A stretch of DNA of 64,000 bases from Hyphomicrobiales bacterium (lineage in GTDB: Bacteria > Pseudomonadota > Alphaproteobacteria > Rhizobiales > Xanthobacteraceae). Each line of letters starts with the position of its first letter. Position 1 is the stretch's first letter. The translations under genes were made by a program, and so were the position numbers. The stretch is taken from contig JAKFVL010000008.1 in NCBI GenBank assembly GCA_021732215.1, positions 124,001-188,000 of the forward strand. Reading direction: 5' to 3'. Below are positions 1 through 8,045 of the stretch, one piece after another. Under the pieces are notes generated by a model. It was not told the origin of the DNA and did no database searches. It saw nothing but the letters and a program-made list of their open reading frames with translations.

Positions 1-60
1 GAGGATGGACAACAAACACGGACGCCTCATTTAAGGAGCGCCGGACGGGAGAGAAACGGA

Positions 61-1020
61 ATGAAAGCGGCCACGATCGGCGTCGCTCTGCTCGGCCTCT
101 TCTGCCTCCCCGCCGGCCATGCAGCCGCGCAGACGAGAACGATCTCGCTTGCGACCGGCGGCACCGGCGGCATCTACTATCCGCTGGGCGGCGGCATCGC
201 CAGCATGCTGTCGAAGCAATTGCCCAACATGCAAGTCACCGCCGAGGTGACCGGCGGCGGCGTCGACAACATCCGGCTTCTCTCATCCGGCCAGGCGGAA
301 CTGGGCTGGGTCTCATCCGACGTCGGCGCGGACGCCGTTGCCGGGATCGGACGCTTCACGTCCAAGGTGCCGCTGCGCACGCTTGTGAATTTCTATGCCA
401 GTCCGATGCACGTCGTCACCATCGAAGGGACCGGCATCGAACGGTTCTCCGATCTCAAAGGCAAACGTGTGTCCACCGGAGCGCCGGGCAGCGCCAGCGA
501 AACACAGGCGTTCCGCATGATGGAAGCGGCCGGTCTCGACAAGGATCGCGACGTCAAGCGCGAACGGCTTTCGGTCGCGGAATCGGTCAGCGCCATCAAG
601 GACAAGAAGATCGATGCGTTCTTCTGGGGCGGCGGCGTGCCGACGGCGGCGGTGACCGATCTCGCGCTGACGCCGGGCCTCAAGATCAGGCTGATCGATG
701 TGGACGACCTGCTGCCCGCGATCGTCAAGAAATACGGAAATATTTTTGCTCCGAGCGTCATCAAGGCCAACAGCTATCCGGGCCAGACCAGGGACAGCCC
801 CGGCTTCGCCGCGTGGAACGCCATCATGACCACTGACAAGATGCCCGATGAAGTCGCCTACGCCATCACCAGGGCCATCTTCGAAAACAAACCCGAGCTG
901 GTCGCCGTTCACAAGGAAGCGATGAATATGGATCTCGCGACGCAGACGGACGCCCACTCGCCTGCCCCTTATCATCCGGGTGCATTGAAATATCTTCGCG
1001 AAAAAGGCGTGCGGCCCTGA
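61..1020 (+). CDS. TAXI family TRAP transporter solute-binding protein
   Basis: This is a 319-residue periplasmic binding protein of the TAXI class, which delivers small organic acids or amino acids to a TRAP-type membrane carrier. An N-terminal signal peptide (about residues 1-24, ending in an Ala-rich AAAQ) is followed by the family hallmark GTGGIYYPLGG and by TGGGVDN. A GKRVSTGAPGSASE segment near residue 140 and IDAFFWGGG near 190 are also typical. A GGGAGAG-like ribosome site precedes the ATG. The next gene encodes a close paralogue, so the pair arose by tandem duplication. No TRAP permease is present downstream; one could lie upstream of the window. The ligand cannot be deduced. Confidence 0.93.
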   Translation: MKAATIGVALLGLFCLPAGHAAAQTRTISLATGGTGGIYYPLGGGIASMLSKQLPNMQVTAEVTGGGVDNIRLLSSGQAELGWVSSDVGADAVAGIGRFTSKVPLRTLVNFYASPMHVVTIEGTGIERFSDLKGKRVSTGAPGSASETQAFRMMEAAGLDKDRDVKRERLSVAESVSAIKDKKIDAFFWGGGVPTAAVTDLALTPGLKIRLIDVDDLLPAIVKKYGNIFAPSVIKANSYPGQTRDSPGFAAWNAIMTTDKMPDEVAYAITRAIFENKPELVAVHKEAMNMDLATQTDAHSPAPYHPGALKYLREKGVRP

Positions 1021-1078
1021 CGGCTCGCCGCATCGACGAATGACAGACGAATACGCAACATCCAAGGGAGAAGACCAG

Positions 1079-2053
1079 ATGCTGACGAAACTGAAGAAGA
1101 CCACCGCGGTTGCAATCACCCTTACGGCAGGGCTTGTGCTCGGCAGCGCCGTTTATGCGCAGCAGAAGACCATCGCGATCGGCACCGGCGGCACCGGCGG
1201 CGTTTACTATCCGCTTGGCGGCGCGGTCGCGAACGTGTTGTCGAAGAACCTGCCGAACACTCAGGCGACCGCCGAAGTCACCGGCGGCTCGGTCGACAAC
1301 CTGAAGCTGATCGGCACCGGCCAGAGCGAAATGGGTTTCAGCATGGCCGACGCCGCGCTCGACGCCCTCAAGGGTCAGGACAAGTTCAAGGGCAATCCTG
1401 TCGGCCTGCAGACGCTGCTGGTTGTCTACCCGAACCGCATGCATGTGGTGACGATCGAAGGCACCGGCATCGAGAACATGTCCGATCTCAAGGGCAAGCG
1501 CGTTTCGACGGGGTCGCCGGGCAGCGCGACCGAAGTGATGGCGTTCCGCGTCATCGAAGCCGCCGGTCTCGACAAGGACAAGGACCTGAAGCGTGAACGT
1601 CTCGGCGTCGCCGAGTCGGTCAACGCCGTCAAGGACAAGAAAATCGACGCATTCTTCTGGGTCGGCGGCATTCCGACCGCGGCCGTGACCGACCTTGCAG
1701 CCACCCCCGGTCTCAAGATGAAGCTCGTCGATCACAGCGACGCGGTCGCCAAAATGAACGCGAAGTACGGCGACCTCTATAGCCCCGGCACGATCAAGGG
1801 CGGCTCGTATCCGGGCTACGACAAGGACAACAAGATCGCCGAGGTCTGGAACATTATCGTCACCGGCAACAAAATGAGCAACGACGAGGCCTACAACATC
1901 GTCAAGACGCTGGTCGAGAAGAAGGACGATCTCGTCGCCGTGCACAAGGAAGCATTGAGCTTCACGCTCGAAAACCAGAAGCAGGATCGCTCGCCGATCC
2001 CGTTCCATCCGGGCGCGCTGAAGTACTTCAAGGAAAAGGGCATCGGCGGCTGA
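1079..2053 (+). CDS. TAXI family TRAP transporter solute-binding protein (paralogue)
   Basis: This 324-residue periplasmic TAXI binding protein is the tandem paralogue of the preceding gene. It shares GTGGVYYPLGG, MHVVTIEGTGIE, DLKGKRVSTG and KDKKIDAFFW. An upstream in-frame ATG at 1040 exists, but the ATG at 1079 is preferred: AAGGGAG lies about 10 bases before it and it starts directly with a good signal peptide (MLTKLKKTTAV to VYAQQ). Differences from its neighbour cluster around residues 85-120, where ligand-contact loops could differ. A terminator-like hairpin follows the stop, so the two TAXI genes probably form one transcript separate from the TctC gene behind. Confidence 0.93.
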   Translation: MLTKLKKTTAVAITLTAGLVLGSAVYAQQKTIAIGTGGTGGVYYPLGGAVANVLSKNLPNTQATAEVTGGSVDNLKLIGTGQSEMGFSMADAALDALKGQDKFKGNPVGLQTLLVVYPNRMHVVTIEGTGIENMSDLKGKRVSTGSPGSATEVMAFRVIEAAGLDKDKDLKRERLGVAESVNAVKDKKIDAFFWVGGIPTAAVTDLAATPGLKMKLVDHSDAVAKMNAKYGDLYSPGTIKGGSYPGYDKDNKIAEVWNIIVTGNKMSNDEAYNIVKTLVEKKDDLVAVHKEALSFTLENQKQDRSPIPFHPGALKYFKEKGIGG

Positions 2054-2083
2054 TATAAACCGTCTGCCTGACGTTTGAGCGAA

Positions 2084-2120
2084 CGGCGGCCGATCACATC
2101 GGCCGCCGCTTCTGTTATTT
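2084..2120 (+). terminator. Rho-independent terminator after the TAXI pair
   Basis: A perfect 11-bp stem (CGGCGGCCGAT, loop CAC, ATCGGCCGCCG) is followed by a T-rich tail ending in TTATTT. It sits 30 bases after the stop of the second TAXI gene. Confidence 0.75.
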
Positions 2121-2198
2121 ATCCTGCACAGCGACCCCTTATCGCCGGATCATTCCAATCGAAGAAACCCGCAGCAAGCGGACGTCAAGGAGACAACA

Positions 2199-3200
2199 AT
2201 GATTTCAGGATCACACTTCAGCCGGCGCTCGATCGTGCTCGGCGGCGCGGCGCTGCTTTCAGCTCCGGCGCTGATGACAACCAGCGCGCTGGCGCAGCAG
2301 TGGCCGGCGCGGCCGGTTCGCTTGGTTGTGCCGTTCGCAGCCGGCGGCACCACCGATATCCTGGCGCGTCTGGTCGCCAACAATCTGTCCGAAACCATGG
2401 GTCAGCAGTTCATCGTCGAGAACAAGGCCGGCGCCGGCGGCAATATCGCAGCCGACATGATCTCGAAGATCGAGCCGGACGGTTACAATTTCCTGGTCGG
2501 AACGCCCGGCACTCACGGCATCAACTCGCTGGTCTACAAGTCGATGTCGTACGATCCGGTGAAGGACATTGCGCCGGTCACGATCATCGCCCGCGTTCCG
2601 AACCTGATGTCGGTGACACCCTCGCTGCCGCCGAAGTCGGTTGCTGAGTTTCTTGCATTCGTGAAGTCGAAACCCGCGGGCGAGATTCTCTACGGTACGC
2701 CGGGCCTCGGCAGCACCGCGCACCTGTCGACCGAGTTGTTCAAATCGATCACCGGACTCGACATGACGCATGTGCCCTACAAGGGCAGCGCGCCGGCGGT
2801 GAGCGACCTGCTCGCCGGCCGTATCCATGTCATGATCGACAATCTGCCGGCAGTCGCAGCATTCGCGGAGGCGGGTTCGGTACGGCCGCTCGGCGTCAGC
2901 ACCGTAACGCGCTGGCCGCTGCTTCCTAACATTCCGACCATCGCCGAATCCGGCGTGCCCGGCTACGACGCATCGTCGTACTTCACAATCGCAGCGCCAC
3001 AGAAAATGGCCCCGGAGATCGTGGACAAGCTCAACAAGGGCATCAACGCCTTCATCAAGTCGGAGGACGGAACGGCGCGAATCCGCAAGATCGGCGGCGA
3101 TCCCGTCGGTGGCTCGCCCGCCGATATGACGGCCTACATCGCGCGCGAGAACGAGAAATGGGCCAAGGTCGCGGCGTTCGCCAAAATCGCTCCGGAGTAA
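2199..3200 (+). CDS. TctC/Bug family tripartite tricarboxylate transporter binding protein
   Basis: This 333-residue secreted binding protein belongs to the Bug (TctC) family, whose members bind carboxylates in the periplasm. The N-terminus has a twin-arginine-like motif (SRRSIVLGGAA) and an Ala-rich cleavage site (SALAQQ), so Tat export is possible. Family features are PARPVRLVVPFAAGG, GGTTDILARL, VENKAGAGGNIA and HVPYKGSAPA. AAGGAGA precedes the ATG. No tctA/tctB membrane genes are adjacent, which is usual for the greatly expanded Bug family. Ligand unknown; a sensing role with a two-component system is possible for orphan Bug proteins but nothing here shows one. Confidence 0.92.
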   Translation: MISGSHFSRRSIVLGGAALLSAPALMTTSALAQQWPARPVRLVVPFAAGGTTDILARLVANNLSETMGQQFIVENKAGAGGNIAADMISKIEPDGYNFLVGTPGTHGINSLVYKSMSYDPVKDIAPVTIIARVPNLMSVTPSLPPKSVAEFLAFVKSKPAGEILYGTPGLGSTAHLSTELFKSITGLDMTHVPYKGSAPAVSDLLAGRIHVMIDNLPAVAAFAEAGSVRPLGVSTVTRWPLLPNIPTIAESGVPGYDASSYFTIAAPQKMAPEIVDKLNKGINAFIKSEDGTARIRKIGGDPVGGSPADMTAYIARENEKWAKVAAFAKIAPE

Positions 3201-3250
3201 GGATCGCGCCGGAGCAAGCCGGCGTCCGGACGACAACAGCGTTCGCGGAC

Positions 3251-3739
3251 CTACTTGTCCGCGAACGTCATGTCGACGCAGCGTGTCACGTCCGAGCCGA
3301 GACCGGATGCAATCGTAACGCAGCCCTTGACCTTCAGGGCCTTGTCGTCGCTCACCCAGATCGCGTGGCCGCCCGTTCCGAAGAACGAGTTGGTGTTCGG
3401 CGGTTCGGTCTCGACTGAATCGAACGAATACGTGGAATCCTTGTCGAAAATACGCGGCCGCTTCACACAGCCTCCGTCGGCCTGAACGCTCAGGATTTCC
3501 TTGTTATCGCGCGTCAGCGACACGGTGATCTGACAGCGATAGTATTCCGACGTCTTGGCATTGAAGACATAAGCGTATGATCTGCAATTGGCGGCGTTCA
3601 GCTTGCCCGGCGAAAGCCCGCGGCCGCAGGCGATCCTCTGGTTGTTGCTCAACTTGAAATCATCGGCCACCGCAGCCGCCGGCCAGATGCCAGACGACAG
3701 CAGGGCCAGAAAAAAACCGGTCCTCAGAACGTAGCCCAT
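3251..3739 (-). CDS. Secreted protein of unknown function (162 aa)
   Basis: The product is not recognised. The ATG at 3739 is chosen over one at 3769 because GGAGGGGG lies about 10 bases upstream and translation then begins with a clean signal peptide (MGYVLRTGFFLALL to AVADD). The mature part of about 135 residues has four cysteines (IACGRG, NCRSYAY, YYRCQI, GGCVKRP) plus two near the C-terminus (GCVTIAS, RCVDMTF), suggesting disulphide bonds in a periplasmic or secreted protein. It converges with the TctC gene. Real gene status is supported by codon pattern, signal peptide and ribosome site. Confidence 0.72.
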   Translation of the reverse strand: MGYVLRTGFFLALLSSGIWPAAAVADDFKLSNNQRIACGRGLSPGKLNAANCRSYAYVFNAKTSEYYRCQITVSLTRDNKEILSVQADGGCVKRPRIFDKDSTYSFDSVETEPPNTNSFFGTGGHAIWVSDDKALKVKGCVTIASGLGSDVTRCVDMTFADK

Positions 3740-4119
3740 CCGCTGATCCCCCTCCGGCCGGGCGGCCAATACCCGACCCGACCCTCTCTGCGAGCGCGAC
3801 GATAGGGCATGATCCCGAAAAGTGGAAACCGGTTTTCAAAACCGGTCATGCCCAAACAGAATGAAAACCGACGGCTCATTCAAGTTGAGCAGAAACTAGT
3901 GCCGAAGCGGAAAAGTGGAAACGGGAATTTGAACATCGTATCGATAGCAAGCACGGAGATTGACGGCCGATTCGCGTTCGTGCTTTGTTCAAGAACGCAG
4001 CTCTCGCTGGGCGAGCGTGACAATTTGCGCCGCCTGACACGGTCACGCTGCGAGCGAATTCTGCGGCGTGAGGATATCCTGCACGCGACATTTGGGACGA
4101 CGTATCTGGAGACGACACG
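3740..4119. other. Intergenic region with palindromic repeat copies
   Basis: This 380-base stretch has no convincing gene. It contains the palindrome at 3805-3853 (see repeat entry) and a second degenerate copy of the same repeat around 3899-3930 (GAAGCGGAAAAGTGG). The remainder should hold the promoter of the small secreted protein starting at 4120; no clear -35/-10 pair was found. Confidence 0.5.
3805..3853. repeat. Dispersed palindromic repeat (GATCCCGAAAAGTGG family)
   Basis: The outer arms GGGCATGA and TCATGCCC enclose an inner perfect palindrome CCGGTTTT-C-AAAACCGG, and the core reads GATCCCGAAAAGTGGAAACC. Related copies occur near 12424-12505, 22205-22250, 23545-23606 and, degenerate, near 3905 and 50710. 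All are intergenic or at gene edges. Confidence 0.75.
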
Positions 4120-4425
4120 ATGAAGCCGATTTCGATCCGAACGCTGACAGCCGCCAGCGTGCTGGTTGCATTCGCAGGCGTTGCCAACGCCCAGCAGAGC
4201 AACGCTCCGGCATCCTGGGACATCACGCCGAGCGTTGCCTACGGCTACGATGCCAACGGCAAGACCATGGTCTACAAAATGGGGACCAGCAACGCGAAGA
4301 CCCTGCTGTCCGGTGCGAAGAAGGTGAAGAAGAACACGTTCTTTTTCATCGGCGAGAACGGGCAGCTTTACATGAAGACCGAGCCGTTCATCGAGGACGG
4401 CAAGTTCAAGTACGGTCCGGGCTGA
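4120..4425 (+). CDS. Small secreted protein of unknown function (101 aa)
   Basis: A signal peptide (MKPISIRTLTAASVLV to VANAQQ) precedes a mature part of about 75 residues. The mature region is lysine- and glycine-rich, with the segment AYGYDANGKTMVYKMG followed by LLSGAKKVKKNTFFFIGENG, and has no cysteine. It resembles short periplasmic proteins common in Bradyrhizobium relatives, but I do not recognise a named family. It is monocistronic, with a terminator hairpin 50 bases downstream. Confidence 0.75.
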   Translation: MKPISIRTLTAASVLVAFAGVANAQQSNAPASWDITPSVAYGYDANGKTMVYKMGTSNAKTLLSGAKKVKKNTFFFIGENGQLYMKTEPFIEDGKFKYGPG

Positions 4426-4473
4426 AACTCTCCGGCCTGATTTTCGATTTGAAACTGCGTTTCTATCCATTCG

Positions 4474-4505
4474 GGCGGCCGGTCACCGGCCGCCTCTGCT
4501 TTTTG
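4474..4505 (+). terminator. Rho-independent terminator
   Basis: A perfect 9-bp GC stem (GGCGGCCGG, loop TCA, CCGGCCGCC) is followed by TCTGCTTTTTG, downstream of the small secreted protein gene. Confidence 0.75.
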
Positions 4506-4696
4506 CCGGCAACTTCGGTCCGATTGGACGCCAAATCGCTCTGCGCCGGGGCGATTCGTGCTTTTCCACGCTTTTATGACCGGGAACCCAAATAAACCCT
4601 GCACGAGCTGATGAAATTCTCGTCCAGAGATATTATTTTGCATTGCAATAAGATTGTCTGTGCGGCCAATGGGCCGCGCCAACTGAGGGCATCACA

Positions 4697-5848
4697 TTGT
4701 CGATTGCCAGGAATGTCGATTACCTGAAGCGGCTGCCGAATATCTCAAGACTGATGACCGGCCAAAGCCTCGCGATCTTCGATGCAGGGCCAAGCGCGCT
4801 CAATGAGGTCAGCGGATTCGGCGACAATCCCGGCAATCTGCGGATGTTCGTCCATCTGCCATCGACCCTGCCGAACCATCCGGCACTCGTCGTCGTGTTG
4901 CATGGCTGTGCGCAGACGGCGGCCGCCTACGACCTCGGCGCAGGCTGGTCGAACCTTGCCGACCGCTACGGATTCATCCTGCTGATGCCGCAGCAGCGGC
5001 GGCGCAACAATCCGAACCTCTGCTTCAACTGGTTCTCGCCGGACGATGTCGTGCGCGATCGCGGCGAAGCCGCCTCGATCCATCAAATGATCGAGCACCT
5101 GTCGCGCGAGCGGAAGATCGATCGCAAGCGTGTATTCGTAACAGGCCTTTCAGCCGGCGGCGGCATGACTTCGGCGATGCTCGCGGCCTACCCGGAGACA
5201 TTCGCGGGCGGCGCGATCATCGCGGGCATCCCGCATGGCGTTGCAGACAACCTGCAGGATGCGCTCAAGGCAATGCAAAAGGCGCCGCATATTCCGGCGA
5301 GCGAGCTCGGCAAACGAGTGCGGTCGGCATCGGCGCACAAGGGTCCGTGGCCGAAAGTCTCGGTCTGGCACGGCAGCGCCGATGCCACTGTCAATCCAAT
5401 CAATGCCGACCACATCGTCAACCAGTGGCTCAATGTCCACGGCTTGCCGGCCGAACCGATGTTCGAGGATGTGGTGGATGGTCATCCGCGCCAGGGCTGG
5501 TGGGATTCCGAAGGACGAACGATCGTCGAATCCTACCTGATCACCGACATGACGCACGGCACGCCGCTGCACATCGGCGGCGGTCATGCCGGTCAGGCCG
5601 GACCGTTCATGCTCGAAGCCGGTATTTCCTCCTCGTATCACATCGCAGCGTTCTGGGGCCTGACACGCGCGGCCGAGCGCCCCTCAGCTCCGGCGGAAAG
5701 CAAGGCGGTGTCACGGGCGAAGGCAAACGGCAGATCGCAAGCCGCCAAGGTGGCGCGCGCACGAACCAATGCGACAGATCAACCGCAGGGCATCAACAAC
5801 GTGATTACCCGCGCGCTGACCGCGATCGGCCTGATCAAGCCCGATTGA
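4697..5848 (+). CDS. PHB depolymerase family esterase
   Basis: This 383-residue alpha/beta-hydrolase of the PHB depolymerase / LpqC-type esterase family hydrolyses polyester or feruloyl-like esters. Landmarks are LVVVLHGCAQTAAAY (oxyanion region, about residue 65), the lipase box GLSAGGG with Ser152, the acid-bearing WHGSADATV, and VDGHPRQGWW carrying the catalytic His. The start is a TTG with GAGGG about 10 bases before; the alternative ATG is at 4754. There is no signal peptide, so it may act inside the cell on stored PHB. The last 55 residues form a basic, Ala/Lys-rich tail outside the catalytic domain. It converges with the NUDIX gene, 10 bases away. Confidence 0.88.
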   Translation: MSIARNVDYLKRLPNISRLMTGQSLAIFDAGPSALNEVSGFGDNPGNLRMFVHLPSTLPNHPALVVVLHGCAQTAAAYDLGAGWSNLADRYGFILLMPQQRRRNNPNLCFNWFSPDDVVRDRGEAASIHQMIEHLSRERKIDRKRVFVTGLSAGGGMTSAMLAAYPETFAGGAIIAGIPHGVADNLQDALKAMQKAPHIPASELGKRVRSASAHKGPWPKVSVWHGSADATVNPINADHIVNQWLNVHGLPAEPMFEDVVDGHPRQGWWDSEGRTIVESYLITDMTHGTPLHIGGGHAGQAGPFMLEAGISSSYHIAAFWGLTRAAERPSAPAESKAVSRAKANGRSQAAKVARARTNATDQPQGINNVITRALTAIGLIKPD

Positions 5849-5858
5849 TCGCTCGCGT

Positions 5859-6488
5859 CTATTTCCAGGCGAACACCGGCTGCTCCAGATCCGCGACGCG
5901 CGTGTCGCGGCCGGCCAGCACCTCGCGGAATTGATAGAGCAGCGCCGCTGTCGGCGCATGAATCTGCTGACCCAGAATGCTGATCCGCACCACGCGCCGC
6001 TCGCTTTCCGGAATTCTGGTGAAATTGACCCGTTCGGCCGGCATGATGTCCGCGACCGGAATGCGATAGATCGCCTCCACTTCGTCCGGATTGGCGCGCG
6101 GACTCATATCCGGCCTGCACCAGACCACGACCGGCGTGATCAGATAGCCGGAGCGCGTCGGGTAGTCGTCGAGCAGGCCAAGCGTGTCTGCGCCGTCGAG
6201 CGTGAGCCCGATCTCTTCGCTCATTTCGCGCAGCGCCGCCTCGACCGGCGTCTCATCGGCGTCGCAGCGCCCGCCGGGCAACGCCCACTGACCGCTGTGC
6301 GCCCGCAGCTTTCCAACCCGTCGCGTAAGCGCAAAAGCGAGGCCATCGGAGCCTTCATCGGCCGCGAGCAATGCAATCGCCACGGCGGCGCGCTTCAATT
6401 CTCCGGTCGAGCCAGCCGGAGTGGCACGCCGGAAGGCCCGAATCTTCCCGGCAATGGCCTGGCGCGAGGCAGCGTCGAATTTCAGCAT
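5859..6488 (-). CDS. CoA pyrophosphatase (NUDIX hydrolase)
   Basis: This 209-residue NUDIX hydrolase resembles NudL-type enzymes that split coenzyme A and acyl-CoA into phosphopantetheine and 3',5'-ADP. The NUDIX box is intact: [17 protein letters not shown] then MSEEIGL, with the REx2EE metal-binding core. The CoA-family sequence SGQWALPGG lies just before the box. It is divergent from the adenylate cyclase gene. No obvious ribosome site precedes the ATG, so the start is less certain than the function. Confidence 0.9.
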   Translation of the reverse strand: MLKFDAASRQAIAGKIRAFRRATPAGSTGELKRAAVAIALLAADEGSDGLAFALTRRVGKLRAHSGQWALPGGRCDADETPVEAALREMSEEIGLTLDGADTLGLLDDYPTRSGYLITPVVVWCRPDMSPRANPDEVEAIYRIPVADIMPAERVNFTRIPESERRVVRISILGQQIHAPTAALLYQFREVLAGRDTRVADLEQPVFAWK

Positions 6489-6596
6489 GCTTGAGGGTGC
6501 TCGAACGGCTCAATCGTCACCACACATCACGAATTCCCGCTATGGTGCAACCATCATTCGCGCATGCATTGCGTACAGACCCTGCGGGATTTCTCC

Positions 6597-7979
6597 ATGG
6601 CAAGACCACCCTCGCACGCAACCCGCTTCCGCACCGGCAACAACGACAGTCAGGAAACACTGAAATACGCCGAGGCCGCGCTTGCGAATGCCAAGCGGGA
6701 AGGATTGTGGCTTGCGGTCCGGGCGCGCTGGATCGCGCTGTCGGTCATCGCGGTGATGCTCCCGATCATCAATCCCTACATCGAAATGGTCTATTACGAG
6801 ATCGCCGTCGCGCTGTTCGCGCTGATCGGCTGGGCGCAGCTCAAGGTCGGCAAAACCGGCCGCTCGAGCGCCGAACTGTTCCTGATGTTCTGCGACCTCG
6901 CATTGATGACGCTGATTACGGTCCTGCCCAATCCATTGAGCGCCGTGGATTGGCCGGTCGCGATGCAGTATCGCTTCGAGAACTTCATCTACTTCTTCAT
7001 TCTGATCGCCGGCGCGACGCTGGCCTACTCCTGGCGCACGGCGATCGCCATGGGCATCTGGACAGGCGCCCTGTGGCTCGCGGGTGCGATCTGGGTTTAT
7101 TTCCAGCCGCAGAAGCTGGTCGATGTATCGCAGAAGATCAAGGATGCCACCGGGAGCGACGATCGGTTGTTTCGTCTGCTCGACCCCAACAGCATCGGTG
7201 CGCCGGACCGGCTGAAGGAAATCATCGTATTCCTGATCGTCGCGTTTACGCTCGCCATTGCCACGCGGCGTTCGAATCTTCTGTTGACCAGCCACGCCTC
7301 GCTCGAACGTGAACGCACTAACCTCGCGCGCTATTTTTCGCCGACCGTCGTGGACGAATTGTCAAAGAACGACGAACCCCTCAAACAGGTGCGCACGCAG
7401 GACATCGCCGTGCTGTTCGTCGATATCGTCGGCTTCACCTCGTTCGCCGACGGCAAGCCGCCCGAGGAAGTGATCGGCACGCTGCGCGAATTTCATGGCC
7501 GCATGGAGCACGAAGTCTTTCTCCACGGAGGCACGCTGGACAAGTATCTGGGCGACGGATTGATGGCGACGTTCGGTACACCGTTCTCCGGCAAAACCGA
7601 CGCGATCAATGCGCTGACCTGCACCCAGGCGATGATCGCAGCGATCGACGACTTCAATCGCGAGCGCGCGGCGAATGGCGAAGCGCCGATCCGCGCCAGC
7701 TTCGGCCTGCATTACGGCCCCGTCGTGCTTGGCGATATCGGCCGCAACCGGCTGGAGTTCGCAGTCATCGGCTCGACGGTCAACGCAGCCGCGCGTCTTG
7801 AAGCGCTGACTCGCAACCTCGGATGCGTGCTGGTCGCAAGCGACGCCCTGGTTCAGCAGGCGAAATCGGAGAACATCAAGGACGGCATCGGCTCCATCGC
7901 GCTGGAGCAGCAGCCGGCGCAAACCTTGCGCGGGCTGGAGCAGCCGATGTCGGTGTGGACGCTCGCTCAAAAAAGTTGA
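6597..7979 (+). CDS. Membrane-anchored class III adenylate/guanylate cyclase
   Basis: This 460-residue enzyme makes cAMP (or cGMP) from the nucleoside triphosphate. The N-terminal half carries about six predicted membrane helices (residues 35-235). The C-terminal half is a class III cyclase domain: VLFVDIVGFTSFAD with metal-binding Asp276, KYLGDGLMATFG with Asp320, and GLHYGPVVLGDIG followed by IGSTVNAAARLE. An alternative ATG at 6564 would add 11 residues; the start at 6597 matches the usual protein start but neither has a strong ribosome site. The membrane part is probably sensory. No effector gene is adjacent. Confidence 0.9.
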   Translation: MARPPSHATRFRTGNNDSQETLKYAEAALANAKREGLWLAVRARWIALSVIAVMLPIINPYIEMVYYEIAVALFALIGWAQLKVGKTGRSSAELFLMFCDLALMTLITVLPNPLSAVDWPVAMQYRFENFIYFFILIAGATLAYSWRTAIAMGIWTGALWLAGAIWVYFQPQKLVDVSQKIKDATGSDDRLFRLLDPNSIGAPDRLKEIIVFLIVAFTLAIATRRSNLLLTSHASLERERTNLARYFSPTVVDELSKNDEPLKQVRTQDIAVLFVDIVGFTSFADGKPPEEVIGTLREFHGRMEHEVFLHGGTLDKYLGDGLMATFGTPFSGKTDAINALTCTQAMIAAIDDFNRERAANGEAPIRASFGLHYGPVVLGDIGRNRLEFAVIGSTVNAAARLEALTRNLGCVLVASDALVQQAKSENIKDGIGSIALEQQPAQTLRGLEQPMSVWTLAQKS

Positions 7980-8045
7980 GGCAATCCCGAGGCTGCCGGG
8001 CGGTCAAGGCCGCACGGTGTCAAAGAGATGGCAAACCTGCCCCAA

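Noticed and set aside
313-1119. Long open frame on the minus strand opposite the first TAXI gene
   Set aside because: Arg/His-rich composition, no ribosome site, and the plus strand encodes a clear TAXI protein; it is the mirror of GC-rich coding DNA.
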